Shown: positions 1 through 8,734 of the stretch, piece after piece
Numbering within the stretch: the first letter of the stretch is position 1
Layout of the letters: each line of letters opens with the position of its first letter
Assembly (NCBI RefSeq): GCF_042677205.1
Contig: NZ_JBHTIU010000089.1
Location: forward strand, 22,783 to 86,782
Length of the DNA stretch: 64,000 nucleotides
Source: Paenibacillus_L residui
GTDB lineage: Bacteria > Bacillota > Bacilli > Paenibacillales > NBRC-103111
Direction: 5' to 3'
Notes under the pieces: generated by a model
What the model saw: the letters and a program-made list of their open reading frames with translations, nothing else
Databases searched by the model: none
Told to the model about the DNA's origin: nothing
Made by a program: the position numbers and the translations under genes

Positions 1-1571
1 AAAATTTCATTATACCCGATCACATCGGTTCTGTCGGTCAAATCGCAAAACTTGGAGAGAGGCGGCAGCCGCCTTGGGAACTCGCCGATCTCCTCCGCTT
101 TGTAATACTTCTGGATATGCTTGCGTGACCGAGCGATCGTCAAGCTGTCCAGCAGCTCAAAAAAGTCGAAGTCGAGCATACCAAGAAGCGTCTCCGTTGT
201 ACGTTCAGCAACATCCATCTTAGACCATTGGTTAAACGCGGACTGAGCTCGTTTGAAGATGTCGTTAATCCCCCGCTCCGTCCCCAACTTGCTGTTGATT
301 TCCTCTGGATTTCCTTCATAAGCCAAGGCAAGCTGGTTGCGAAGATCCATGAATTTGTTGTTCACCGGAGTAGCGGAGAGCATGAGCACTTTCGTTTTCA
401 CGCCGCTTTTTAACACTTTCCGCATCAGCTTCTGATACCGCGTCTCTTTATCTTTCTTGGCTTCGTTGTTACGGAAATTATGCGACTCATCAATGACGAG
501 CAGATCGTAATTGCCCCAATTCAACCGGTCAAGCGGGATATCGTTTGATTTGCCTCTTTCCCGCGATATGTCCGTATGGTAGAGTACATCATAGCGGAAT
601 CGGTCAGCATACAAAATATTGTTGGTTACATTCTGTTTATAGGTAAGCCAGTTGTCGCCGAGTTTCTTGGGACATAACAACAATACGGACTTGTTGCGAA
701 GTTCATAGTATTTAATGATGCCAAGAGCCGTGAATGTTTTTCCCAGACCGACGCTGTCTGCCAGGATGCATCCATTGTATTTTTCCAGTTTATTAATCGC
801 ACCAAGAACCGCATCTTTCTGGAAGTGATAGAGACGTTTCCAGATTTCCGTCTCTTTGAATCCAGTTGCTTCGTTGGGCAATATGTCTTCTGTGATGTCC
901 GATAGGAACTCGTTGAAAATATTGTACAAAATGACATAGTAAATGAACTCCGGAGAGTTCTCTTTATACACCGATGAAATATGCTCCACAACCTGGTTCG
1001 TGACATCTTCAAGCTTGCTTTTGTCATTCCATACCTGATCGAACAGATCGAAATACATTTTGGTAAACGGAGCTTCTGTGAACTTGTTCACCATCTTGGA
1101 GAGAGCATTGCCCTTTTCATAACCAAGATCAACGGTCGTAAAGCCATCGATCGGCATATAGGTGACAGCATTGTTTGCAGTCTGCACATTCAGCATGCCT
1201 TGCATTGAACCTGAAGTACGGTTCGATTTGAACGTGACTTTTTTACGAATCCAGTCACTGCACTCTTTTGCAATCGCTTTGAGTGTCAATTCGTTTTTGA
1301 GCCGGATTTCAAATTCGGTGCCGTACAAGCTTTTTTCCCGGTTCCGTTTCGGGATATAAAATTCCCGCTTCTCCTTTTTTATGCTATCCGCAATAAAGGT
1401 GGGAGAGGTGAAGATGAACCGGACTTCTTCCACCTGATTCAGTTCTTTCATTAAGGCTTCATATGCATAAATGGAGAAGCATGATGCAGCAATCGATACT
1501 TTGCTGCCTTTGCGAACTTCAAGTTTCAAATTTTCGCCGAGAAGATTGTCGATATTATTGATGATTTCCAT
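1..1571 (-). CDS. SNF2-type helicase with PLD-like N-terminal domain (partial, C-terminus beyond left edge)
   Basis: This is an open frame of about 523 codons running off the left edge. The ATG at 1571 is preceded by a good ribosome site (AGAGGTGA). The first ~60 residues (KGSKVSIAASCFSIYAYEAL..FTSPTF) resemble the phospholipase-D-like domain at the start of many SNF2-related helicases. Helicase motifs follow: I LADSVGLGKTFTAL near residues 268-281, II DESHNFRN near 359, III SATPVNN near 397. The second RecA lobe would lie outside the window. Such proteins are ATP-dependent DNA translocases, often found in restriction or phage-defence clusters. Inference: it is the first gene of a leftward defence operon, because it lies on an apparent mobile island. 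The family assignment is firm; the defence role is not shown here. Confidence 0.85.
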   Translation of the reverse strand, partial: MEIINNIDNLLGENLKLEVRKGSKVSIAASCFSIYAYEALMKELNQVEEVRFIFTSPTFIADSIKKEKREFYIPKRNREKSLYGTEFEIRLKNELTLKAIAKECSDWIRKKVTFKSNRTSGSMQGMLNVQTANNAVTYMPIDGFTTVDLGYEKGNALSKMVNKFTEAPFTKMYFDLFDQVWNDKSKLEDVTNQVVEHISSVYKENSPEFIYYVILYNIFNEFLSDITEDILPNEATGFKETEIWKRLYHFQKDAVLGAINKLEKYNGCILADSVGLGKTFTALGIIKYYELRNKSVLLLCPKKLGDNWLTYKQNVTNNILYADRFRYDVLYHTDISRERGKSNDIPLDRLNWGNYDLLVIDESHNFRNNEAKKDKETRYQKLMRKVLKSGVKTKVLMLSATPVNNKFMDLRNQLALAYEGNPEEINSKLGTERGINDIFKRAQSAFNQWSKMDVAERTTETLLGMLDFDFFELLDSLTIARSRKHIQKYYKAEEIGEFPRRLPPLSKFCDLTDRTDVIGYNEI

Positions 1572-2085
1572 AGTTCACCTCTTGTTCCGCCCGAAACCAC
1601 GCAACTTTTCCTATTCGACATCCCCCGCTGAAATTCCTTGTTTGAAGTAGTTCTGATTTCCTATTTGAGGAAATATATTGTTCGATGATGACTTTTGTAA
1701 CGTGAATTGGGTGTTGAACTTGAAAAAATGGATGTTTCCGCCTCAGCACCGCCTTACCCAGGCAAGAATCCCAATGAAACAAGCCAAAAGTCCACAAAAT
1801 CATCCGATGAAGGGTTACTGTCGGCTGATCAATATTCTATATATCGTCAATATTGATAAATTGTAACGTACCAATGCAAATAAACAGAAAAAGCCGAAAT
1901 CGTTTTGAATCGTCCCATTAAGATATATCTCAAAACTAATAGTAAGCTTAATTCGAGAATTTTATCTCCCCGTATCCCGCCTTTCGGCCATTGCTATTTG
2001 TGAAAAAAAGTGAGGTTCGCAATCCCCCGCCGCGATATCGATTCTGTTGTCTGGTAGAGACTAATGCCGACAGCTATTCGCAGCT
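1572..2085. other. Gene-poor intergenic stretch upstream of the SNF2-type helicase
   Basis: About 510 bases between the LCP fusion gene and the helicase gene. Short open frames occur on both strands, but none has a convincing ribosome site or a recognisable product. The middle part (about 1830-1960) is AT-rich. The region presumably holds the leftward helicase promoter and the end of the LCP gene transcript. Confidence 0.5.
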
Positions 2086-3591
2086 TCAGTTGCTTTGAGT
2101 ACGGGAACCATCGTTCAGAACGCCTTTTACGTATGACTTTAACTGCTCAGGTTCAACGTAAAGTACGGCATTTCCGTTCACTGATTTTTCTTGTATGAGT
2201 TCCATCGGCGGCAATTGAATGCTGTCAATGCTTTCCCTGTCGATCTCAAAGCCCAGCTTGCCCAGCTTTATCATATCATCGTCGCTGATGTTCGTTTCGA
2301 TATACGGCTCGAAAAAAAGTATTAGTTTTGGAAGCTCCGTAACTTTCGTTCTAGTAAGCAACTCTATGACGACAGCTTTCAGAAACTTTCGTTGCCGTTC
2401 CGTACGGGCGAAATCGCTCATTGCATCATGCCGGAATCGAACGTACTGTAATGCCTGTATTCCGTCCAAGTGCTGATAGCCCTTTTTCAAATGGATTTCG
2501 TACATTGAGTCTTCATTGGAATCGACATAGTTCATATTTTTCTCTACTTCTAGGTCAATGCCGCCAATTGAGTCAATCAATCTGATAAAGCTCTGCATAT
2601 CCATGTACAAATAATATTGGATTGGAATACCCGTCAATTCTTCTGCTGATTTCATTGCCAAACTGGAACCACCCATTGTAATTGCCCTGCTGATACGCTC
2701 CTCACCAAAACCCGGAATATTTACATATGTATCACGGAGAATGGAGAGCAATTTCATTTTTTTCGTTGCAGGGTCGATAGAAACGATCATCAAGCTGTCC
2801 GCAGAATGAATCTCGTCTTTCTTCCGGGAATCGCCGCCCAATAACAGAATATTAATCCTGTCCGTGCTCTCCCACTTTGCAGGAGCGGTTGTCTGAGCCG
2901 CTGGTGCTTTGCTTTCATTTGTCACCGCCGTCTTGGTCGTTACCGTTGCCTTCTCAAGAGCGTCATTAAACGTCAGATAGTATTTGAAAAAGAAAAACAA
3001 ACCTGCAAGCAATGCCAGTAAATAAGGTATCGTTAATACGGCAATAGGCAATACCAAATTCGTTCCACCTGACGCTGCGATATCTGCTTCCCGTGACTCA
3101 CGCTTATTCTGGTCTTGGACAATGGCGGTTATTTTCCTTTTTGCTTGATGCAGATATAACTTGTTTGCAAAAATGCCCAGCACCGGTTTAGGGATGCAAC
3201 AGATAACCAGCACCAATGGGAGAAGGCCGGGGCTCTCGATCGGGTTCCATTCGCTGAAAACAGAGGCAACAATCACGTTGCTCCAAACAAACCAAATCAG
3301 GAGATACAAGACACAGTAAAGGTACATCTTCCGGTACATCAGCCAGTAAGCATCGAAAAGAAAGGCAGGCCAGTTCCAACGGCTATTGCGTCTCCATTTC
3401 TGTAAGTATACATCGGCGTTTTTGCCAATGAACCAAGAAAGCTCTTCTTCGGAAACACCACTCGTTTGGGTCTCAGTGATGTTCTGCGGTCGATGATAAC
3501 TGGTACTATTACCGGCATCTATTCGTTGCCCGCATTGCCCGCAAAAATTTTGATTGTCCTGTAGTGTATGTCCGCAATTTGTGCAGTTCAT
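2086..3591 (-). CDS. Zinc-ribbon / membrane / LytR-CpsA-Psr (LCP) fusion protein
   Basis: 501 residues. An N-terminal zinc ribbon has C3-x2-C6 and C17-x2-C20. A DUF2628-like membrane section (FIGKNADVYLQKW..WNWPAFLFDAYWL, ~50-150) follows, then a further membrane segment near 180-205. The LCP domain covers ~240-480, with NILLLGGDSR, SILRDTYV, RISRAITMGG, YVRFRHD and ARTERQ. LCP enzymes transfer undecaprenyl-linked glycopolymers onto peptidoglycan outside the membrane. Here the cysteine ribbon should be cytoplasmic and the LCP domain extracellular. The start has AAGGAG six bases upstream. It is the last gene of a leftward surface-protein group. The three-part architecture is unusual; the substrate cannot be predicted. 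Confidence 0.85.
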   Translation of the reverse strand: MNCTNCGHTLQDNQNFCGQCGQRIDAGNSTSYHRPQNITETQTSGVSEEELSWFIGKNADVYLQKWRRNSRWNWPAFLFDAYWLMYRKMYLYCVLYLLIWFVWSNVIVASVFSEWNPIESPGLLPLVLVICCIPKPVLGIFANKLYLHQAKRKITAIVQDQNKRESREADIAASGGTNLVLPIAVLTIPYLLALLAGLFFFFKYYLTFNDALEKATVTTKTAVTNESKAPAAQTTAPAKWESTDRINILLLGGDSRKKDEIHSADSLMIVSIDPATKKMKLLSILRDTYVNIPGFGEERISRAITMGGSSLAMKSAEELTGIPIQYYLYMDMQSFIRLIDSIGGIDLEVEKNMNYVDSNEDSMYEIHLKKGYQHLDGIQALQYVRFRHDAMSDFARTERQRKFLKAVVIELLTRTKVTELPKLILFFEPYIETNISDDDMIKLGKLGFEIDRESIDSIQLPPMELIQEKSVNGNAVLYVEPEQLKSYVKGVLNDGSRTQSN

Positions 3592-3657
3592 GTCTAACTC
3601 CTTTGCCGTAATCTTCGAGGTAACTTTTCTCGTTAATGAAGCCGAATCTTGGCACCG

Positions 3658-4314
3658 TTAACGGTTGTATAGTTCCCGCTGCGGAGAGGTTACGGTTGCT
3701 CCGGCTTCTTCAAGCATGAGCAATGCCTCTTGGTTATACGTCATTTTGGCCAGCATAACTCCTTGGTTTGGGTCTGCACCGCTCTCCAGCATCAATCTGA
3801 CAATGTCGAGTTTGTCATACATGATCGCGAACTGAAGACCGCCGTTGATATCGGCCCCGTGCCGAATCAATAACTCCACTGCTTTTATTTGTCCCCTCTC
3901 GATTGCATCTTTCAGTGCATATGGATCATCGGCAACATTTATGCCCGCTTCAATCAATAATTGAATGACCGGTACCGGATCATCAACGTAATTTATGGCG
4001 ACAGATAAATTGCCAACGAGTATCTTCTCCCCGCTTCCGTAGTTCGCTTGCTCATTCGGACTGGCACCATGGGCCAGAAGTTTTCTTATCATGTTTATGT
4101 CGCCGTTTCTGACAGCAAGATTCAATGGTGTGTACGCAGAATCGGTATGTGCATTCGGATCGGCCCCGAGTTTCAACATCCAGTCCACCATGTTCATGTC
4201 TCGTTCGTTTACTGCGGATAACAATAACCGTTCCTTCGGTATGAGCTTGATGATCATTACGACGGCAATACAACACGCTAGCAAGGACAACATGATCTTT
4301 ATAAACAGCCTCAC
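3658..4314 (-). CDS. Membrane-anchored ankyrin-repeat protein
   Basis: 218 residues starting at GTG with an AGGAAGG ribosome site. Residues 1-25 form a membrane segment (LFIKIMLSLLACCIAVVMIIKL). The rest is ankyrin repeats: the recurring patterns 'LLKLGADPN', 'LLAHGASPNE', 'LLIRHGADINGG' and 'MLESGADPNQG' mark about five units at roughly 30-200. Ankyrin repeats mediate protein-protein contact; no catalytic domain is seen. It lies between the LCP fusion and a small membrane protein on the same strand, so co-transcription is likely. Function unknown. Confidence 0.75.
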   Translation of the reverse strand: MRLFIKIMLSLLACCIAVVMIIKLIPKERLLLSAVNERDMNMVDWMLKLGADPNAHTDSAYTPLNLAVRNGDINMIRKLLAHGASPNEQANYGSGEKILVGNLSVAINYVDDPVPVIQLLIEAGINVADDPYALKDAIERGQIKAVELLIRHGADINGGLQFAIMYDKLDIVRLMLESGADPNQGVMLAKMTYNQEALLMLEEAGATVTSPQRELYNR

Positions 4315-4335
4315 TGGTTACCTTCCTTTCAATGC

Positions 4336-4530
4336 TTAGTAGTATCCGGCTCTCATCTTGTCTTCGATGTTAGTCGCAATCACAAGCAAAATTACGCCAA
4401 CAACCAAAATGATGAATCCGATTCCGATTTGTGTTCTCTTCTTCTTTCTAATCGAAGCAATGATATGTACAATGCCGGAAACTTCCGAAACAGCACCGAT
4501 GATTTTTAACAGCAATGCCAAGGTTGCCAT
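4336..4530 (-). CDS. Small hypothetical membrane protein
   Basis: 64 residues with two hydrophobic helices (ALLLKIIGAVSEVSGIVHIIASI at ~5-28 and a strongly hydrophobic helix at ~36-52) around a basic RKKKR loop, giving a hairpin topology with the loop inside. An AGAAGG-type ribosome site precedes the ATG. It ends 21 bases before the ankyrin gene, in line with one leftward operon. No family recognised. Confidence 0.6.
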   Translation of the reverse strand: MATLALLLKIIGAVSEVSGIVHIIASIRKKKRTQIGIGFIILVVGVILLVIATNIEDKMRAGYY

Positions 4531-4576
4531 TGAATGTACCTTCTTTCGTATGTTTGGAGTGAAGTCTTAATGTAAA

Positions 4577-4605
4577 TAGAGGGAGCACAGCGGCTCCCAC
4601 AGATT
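4577..4605 (-). terminator. Weak hairpin after the SLH gene
   Basis: Just beyond the SLH gene stop, GGGAGC pairs with GCTCCC around a short loop, followed on the minus strand by a weak T-rich run (TCTATTTA). It could partly terminate transcription or sit inside an operon with the three downstream genes. Confidence 0.35.
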
Positions 4606-4615
4606 GATTAGAAAA

Positions 4616-6376
4616 CTACAAATTGATGCGACGAATCGCTTTATTGTCGTCATCATAAATAATGACGTTACCGTTGCTGTCAAAACTCAATTGACTGATT
4701 TTTTTGATCGGATTGCCGTCGTTGTAGGTCAGGTCATTGCCGTTGATGAAGATGTTCAGCTTACCATCTGTGGTTAACTCATAAATTGTCGTACCGCTGG
4801 ATAAATAAAACTTCCCTTCATAAGCTGTAAGACTATCAAAGCTCATATTGTCAAATTTGATGACTGACTCTACTTTTCGAGGGAATAGATGAATCTTACT
4901 GAGAGTCTTATTGCCAGTGTCAAAAACATAAAAGTCTGAATCTGTTAGAACCGCGTCACCTTTGCCATATTTATTATCTTCATCCCAATAAGACGCATAG
5001 AAATTAGTCCAAAACTTCACTCCAGTATGATCGTTGCTCGCGGCAATCCGAGTAACTTCCGAACCTGTCTCCCCTTGATAAACAAAAGATTCACCACGAT
5101 CACTTTCCGTCTCTGCATATACAAGTGTTTTGTCATTTAAGAATTGAAAAAAGTTATAGGATTTGTATATCGAGCGATATGAATTCAGATTATATACTGC
5201 CATTTGTACTGTTGGGTAGATTTCGTATATTAGTTCACTGGCATCGTTCATCCCTAATAAATAGACTTTATTGCTTGCTTGATTGTATACCAATTTTTTC
5301 GGGATTAATTTCGTGTAGTCGTAGTGGACTGCTTTACCGTCTTTTCTATAATCCCAGTCGAATGAGCGGTCTATTGTGATGGTTTCGACTGTACCATTTG
5401 ATTTATTAAATTTGCGGACTTTATTTTTATTGTCTGCACTGTCAAGAAAGAAAATGTTTCCGTCTCCATCAAGAGTCATGCTCTTCACTGACGATATTTT
5501 TGCCTGTCCGACCGGCCCATCTACAATACCGGCCCCCATCCCGCCAACAAGTGTATCCACGCTGAATTTCGCCGCCTGCGACGGTTGTTGCGGCTTGCTT
5601 GGTGCTGTTTGTCCCGGTTGAGTTACGGGCGGTGTAGGTATTGTTGGGGTTATCGTCGATTGGTCGCCCCCTCCTACGCCTTTGTTGTCGTTGCCATACA
5701 TGAATGCCCGCCACAGCAACGCGGCGGCTTCGGCCCGGGTGATGCTGTTTTGCGGACGGAACGTTTCATCGGGATACCCAGAAACAAGACCGTTCTCAAC
5801 AGCGATGGCAACGTAGTCCTTCGCACTTTCCGAAATGCCCTCGTAATCCTTGAACATTGCTTCGATGATGGAGCGATTGGCCAGACGTGCAACATCGTAC
5901 CCCTTCAGTTTGACGATGGCGACGGTAATATCTTCCCTCAACGCCGGTGCTGTCGGATTGTAAATGTACTCACCGTTTGCCGCCCTGTAACCGGTAAGGT
6001 AGTCTTTGGCGGTCTCAATCCAAGGCGAATACCAGTCCGTTACCTTTACGTCGCTGAACGACGAATAGTTGACTTTTTTCGCTTGCAGGCCAGCCGCTTT
6101 GACGATGATGGTTGCAAATTCAGCACGGGATATTGTGTTATCCGGACGAAACTTATGATCCGGATAACCTTCAAGCACTTTCTTGTTCACCATTTCTGCG
6201 ATATATTTATACGCCCAATGGGTGTTCGGCAAATCGGTAAACGATACTGTCGGCGTATTCTGCGGCATGTTCTGAAGCTCTTCGCCGTATTCAACAGGAG
6301 CCGCAAACATCGTTCCGGTCAGGGTGAATATCATGAGGATTGCTATTAGTGCAGATGCGATTTTCTTATGTACCAT
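4616..6376 (-). CDS. S-layer-homology (SLH) surface protein with NHL-like beta-propeller domain
   Basis: 586 residues. The in-frame ATG at 6376 is preferred over one six bases upstream because GGAGGA lies six bases before it. A signal peptide (residues 1-26, ending TGTMFA) is followed by three SLH repeats (~45-215; 'WAYKYIAEMVNKKVLEGYPDHKF', 'AKDYVAIAVENGLVSGYPDETF'), a Pro/Thr/Gln linker (~225-265), and a C-terminal domain. That domain opens with TLVGGMGAGIVDGPVGQA and has repeated 'DGDGNIFFLD'/'DSNGNVIIYD' blades typical of NHL propellers. SLH repeats bind pyruvylated secondary cell-wall polymer, so the protein is probably displayed on the surface. It is the first gene of the leftward surface cassette, divergent from the XRE regulator. 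Confidence 0.85.
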   Translation of the reverse strand: MVHKKIASALIAILMIFTLTGTMFAAPVEYGEELQNMPQNTPTVSFTDLPNTHWAYKYIAEMVNKKVLEGYPDHKFRPDNTISRAEFATIIVKAAGLQAKKVNYSSFSDVKVTDWYSPWIETAKDYLTGYRAANGEYIYNPTAPALREDITVAIVKLKGYDVARLANRSIIEAMFKDYEGISESAKDYVAIAVENGLVSGYPDETFRPQNSITRAEAAALLWRAFMYGNDNKGVGGGDQSTITPTIPTPPVTQPGQTAPSKPQQPSQAAKFSVDTLVGGMGAGIVDGPVGQAKISSVKSMTLDGDGNIFFLDSADNKNKVRKFNKSNGTVETITIDRSFDWDYRKDGKAVHYDYTKLIPKKLVYNQASNKVYLLGMNDASELIYEIYPTVQMAVYNLNSYRSIYKSYNFFQFLNDKTLVYAETESDRGESFVYQGETGSEVTRIAASNDHTGVKFWTNFYASYWDEDNKYGKGDAVLTDSDFYVFDTGNKTLSKIHLFPRKVESVIKFDNMSFDSLTAYEGKFYLSSGTTIYELTTDGKLNIFINGNDLTYNDGNPIKKISQLSFDSNGNVIIYDDDNKAIRRINL

Positions 6377-6382
6377 TTTCAT

Positions 6383-6688
6383 TCCTCCGTAAGCTATGAA
6401 TCTACTGAAAAAACAGAGCTACATTATCAATGGACTGAAGGATAGGATAGTAGCGTAGGATGGGCATCATGGCCATCTTTTCTCCTTGTCCCTTTGAATA
6501 TGGTTCACATTCATCTCTCATTTCGGTTGCTGATAAATGTCCCCCCTTGATAGAAATTGTAGAATCTTGGCAGATGTATCCAAGGCAATTATACTACAAA
6601 CTTCACTTTTAAGTGTAGTATTACCATCACTATGTTAGGATAAAAGTCACAATCACACTCTACTAAGCTGAAGTAGAGGTGATACATA
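6383..6688. promoter_or_regulatory. Divergent promoter region between SLH gene and XRE regulator
   Basis: About 300 bases without a gene separate two divergent genes. Near the regulator there is a nested inverted repeat: TACTAC (6592-6597), then CACTT-TT-AAGTG (6604-6615), then GTAGTA. It sits where an autoregulatory operator for the adjacent XRE protein would be expected. No binding data; the operator role is inferred from symmetry and position. Confidence 0.45.
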
Positions 6689-7048
6689 ATGGATTTCAAG
6701 CAAATGGTAGGTGAACAAATCCGCAAGATTCGAAAGTTAAGAGGCATGACGCAGGAACGTCTGGCGGAGCAATCTGGACTTAGCTTCAGCTATATAAGTG
6801 ATGTTGAACGTGGAACCCGCAATATATCGCTGGAATCGTTGGGCAAGATTATCAATGCTTTGGGCGTAAGGCCCGCTCAACTGTTTGAGGATATAGATGA
6901 AATAACGGAACATTCCGGGAATGGCGAAATACAAAACAAAATCGAAGACTTGATCACTTTACTGAGTGAGCGTCAAATTGAAGAAGTGGACTTTGTTCTG
7001 ACGTTGGCCCGTGAATTTCTAAACACCATTGATCGGAAGACTCGTTGA
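6689..7048 (+). CDS. XRE-family transcriptional regulator
   Basis: 119 residues with a Cro/CI-type helix-turn-helix at ~8-64 (IRKIRKLRGMTQERLAEQSG..SYISDVERGTRNISLESLGKIINAL) and an acidic C-terminal tail likely used for oligomerisation. A GAGGTG ribosome site precedes the ATG. It is divergent from the SLH gene and upstream of the rightward ardA-radC gene train, from which a strong terminator separates it. A role as local regulator of the island, and of itself through the palindrome upstream, is inferred. Confidence 0.85.
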   Translation: MDFKQMVGEQIRKIRKLRGMTQERLAEQSGLSFSYISDVERGTRNISLESLGKIINALGVRPAQLFEDIDEITEHSGNGEIQNKIEDLITLLSERQIEEVDFVLTLAREFLNTIDRKTR

Positions 7049-7172
7049 AAATATCGTATGCACAGCATTAATCGGCCCTATATAGAAGAAAAATGATATA
7101 CATTTTCCGGCGGCACCCCCATGCATAATTGAAGGCGGGGGGCCTTCCGTTTCATGCCCCACCCGGTTGCAT

Positions 7173-7220
7173 AGGACTGTTGTCTGCTCATTTGGCAGAT
7201 AGCAGTCCTTTTTTGTTTTT
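7173..7220 (+). terminator. Strong rho-independent terminator
   Basis: AGGACTG..TCTGC pairs with GCAGA..CAGTCCT around a short loop (7173-7209) and is followed by a T-rich run. It closes the XRE transcript and lies about 70 bases before the ribosome site of the next gene. Confidence 0.8.
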
Positions 7221-7303
7221 CAGGCGATAAAAACCGTTTTGACAGCGAGGACACAGCGGCAAGGTGAGAGGCTTGCCAAATCACAAAGAAAGGAGGTGCT
7301 ACC

Positions 7304-7558
7304 ATGCTTCGGAAGCGATTATCGTTGAGCAGAATTGCCGTCTTGGGATTGAGCCTTAACGACGGCGATCAGCGAAATCCAATCAATGCCCAATCATACG
7401 ACAGCGGCAAAGTGAATTGTGATGACTGCGGAAAGGTTTTGGATGTGCAGGAGGGAGAGGACATCTTTGTTGATGCATTTGTTTATTCCGTGCCCGAATC
7501 CAGAGTGGTATGCAGTGAGTGCTATGTGAAGTACGACAAGCTTTTGCCCCGCCGCTGA
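7304..7558 (+). CDS. Small zinc-ribbon-like hypothetical protein
   Basis: 84 residues, with AAGGAGGTG upstream of the ATG. Two Cys pairs (CDDCGK near 39-44 and CSEC near 70-73) about 30 residues apart suggest one zinc ribbon. It is the first gene of the rightward small-gene train leading to ardA. No known family recognised; small zinc-binding proteins of this type are common beside ardA and radC in plasmids and integrative elements. Confidence 0.6.
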   Translation: MLRKRLSLSRIAVLGLSLNDGDQRNPINAQSYDSGKVNCDDCGKVLDVQEGEDIFVDAFVYSVPESRVVCSECYVKYDKLLPRR

Positions 7559-7616
7559 ACACTAACTGAAATTGATGTCTTTATGTTGAAAAAACAATAA
7601 GAAAGGAAGATGCAGA

Positions 7617-8111
7617 ATGTTGATCAACGTGTATATCGCCAATCTGGCGAAATACAACGAAGGGAAACTGGTTGGCCGTTGGGTCACGTTGCCAATGGAA
7701 CGGCATGAACTGAAGCAATGCATCCGGGATGTGCTTGGCAAAGATGAAGAATACGCAATTCATGATTATGAATCTCCCTTTGCCATTGGCGAATACGAGG
7801 ATGTGTTTGCCATAAATGATGACATGGAGATATTGAACCGTTACGACGACAGGCTGGTTGCGGCACTGTGTGAATTTCTAGGCAATCGTGACGAGGTGAT
7901 TCAGGCCTTGCAGGCCGGGGAGTTCATCGTTTACTACGACATAGATGATTTGGCCGACGTTGCGGAGCAGATGGTGGAAGAAGGATTGTTCGGCCATGTG
8001 CCGCCGTCGGTGATCCCATATCTGGACTACGGCAAGATCGCCCGGGATTTACAGCATGACGGATGGTATTTGAGCCGTCAGTTGCGGATTGCCGTGCGGT
8101 TGCAGTCCTAA
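7617..8111 (+). CDS. ardA: ArdA-family antirestriction protein
   Basis: 164 residues, very acidic. The start MLINVYIANLAKYNEGKLVGRWVTLP matches the conserved ArdA N-terminus (VYIANLGKYNEG..GEWV). The middle (EEYAIHDYESPF.IGEYEDVFAIND) and the C-terminal half (YYDIDDLADVAEQMVEEG..DYGKIARDL) also fit. ArdA is an elongated dimer that mimics bent B-form DNA and blocks type I restriction enzymes, protecting incoming mobile DNA. Ribosome site GAAAGGAAG. Its presence supports a transfer history for this island. Confidence 0.92.
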   Translation: MLINVYIANLAKYNEGKLVGRWVTLPMERHELKQCIRDVLGKDEEYAIHDYESPFAIGEYEDVFAINDDMEILNRYDDRLVAALCEFLGNRDEVIQALQAGEFIVYYDIDDLADVAEQMVEEGLFGHVPPSVIPYLDYGKIARDLQHDGWYLSRQLRIAVRLQS

Positions 8112-8240
8112 CAGCCTGACATTTAACTCAATATCGTTGATTTGCCTGCTTGCATCAAAGCGGGTTATTTGTCGTGGGCATTTGACAGTAAAAATCACCG
8201 GTAGTGAGAATGCCGGAACATGGAAGGGAGGTGAACGCAA

Positions 8241-8459
8241 ATGGTTGTACGCAGGGGTTTGCCGGATGAATTGCAGACGTTATTAAAGCGGCTGGTCGCC
8301 AACGGCAGTGTGCGAATCGCGGGCACTTTGCTGTACGCATGGTTCAGACGCTGTTGGGAACTGGATGATGAGACCGCGGCTTATTACATGCGGCGGTATT
8401 TTGAAAAGTATTTCAGCCGTCAACTCCAGTCTCACCGGAAACATGCAGGTGCAAAATGA
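8241..8459 (+). CDS. Small hypothetical protein
   Basis: 72 residues, basic, rich in Arg (MVVRRGLPDELQTLLKRLVANG..YYMRRYFEKYFSRQL). The ribosome site GGGAGGTG sits seven bases before the ATG. It is predicted helical, with no motif I recognise. It lies between ardA and another small gene; the strong start signal is the main support. Confidence 0.55.
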   Translation: MVVRRGLPDELQTLLKRLVANGSVRIAGTLLYAWFRRCWELDDETAAYYMRRYFEKYFSRQLQSHRKHAGAK

Positions 8460-8497
8460 CCGTCGGTTCCAGACTAAGGCAAGGAGGTGAAACGAAG

Positions 8498-8674
8498 ATG
8501 AATTTTCAGGCGTTCAAACGCAACAGCCAGAAGGAATATCTCGGCTACTGTGAACTGAAGGGCTTTGTATACAGCGTGCAGATCGACAGTAACAAATACG
8601 CTGTCGTTGCCCTGAAGAACGGGCAAGTTGAAGTCTTGATCACATACTGCGTGAAGCACGAAGTATCCGTCTAA
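8498..8674 (+). CDS. Small hypothetical protein
   Basis: 58 residues (MNFQAFKRNSQKEYLGYCELKG..). The ATG is chosen because AAGGAGGTGA lies seven bases upstream; it is also the first Met that gives a compact product. Predicted beta-strand-rich (FVYSVQIDSNKYAVVALKNGQVEVLITYCV). Its last codons form the left arm of the following hairpin. No family recognised. Confidence 0.5.
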   Translation: MNFQAFKRNSQKEYLGYCELKGFVYSVQIDSNKYAVVALKNGQVEVLITYCVKHEVSV

Positions 8675-8710
8675 TGTTGCTTTGATGGGCAACGATGGAC
8701 GGATTTTTTA
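8665..8710 (+). terminator. Terminator-like hairpin directly before the next ribosome site
   Basis: ATCCGTC and GTTGC pair with GCAAC and GACGGAT across a seven-base loop, followed by T6. The left arm overlaps the end of the preceding gene, and the T-run ends about ten bases before the next AAGGAGGTGAT. It could be a terminator/attenuator or a 5'-end RNA structure. Confidence 0.6.
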
Positions 8711-8734
8711 TTACTTGCGAAGGAGGTGATACGC

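Noticed and set aside
5585..6349. Rightward frame of about 250 codons inside the SLH gene
   Set aside because: Antisense shadow; the SLH repeats, signal peptide and ribosome site are clear on the other strand.
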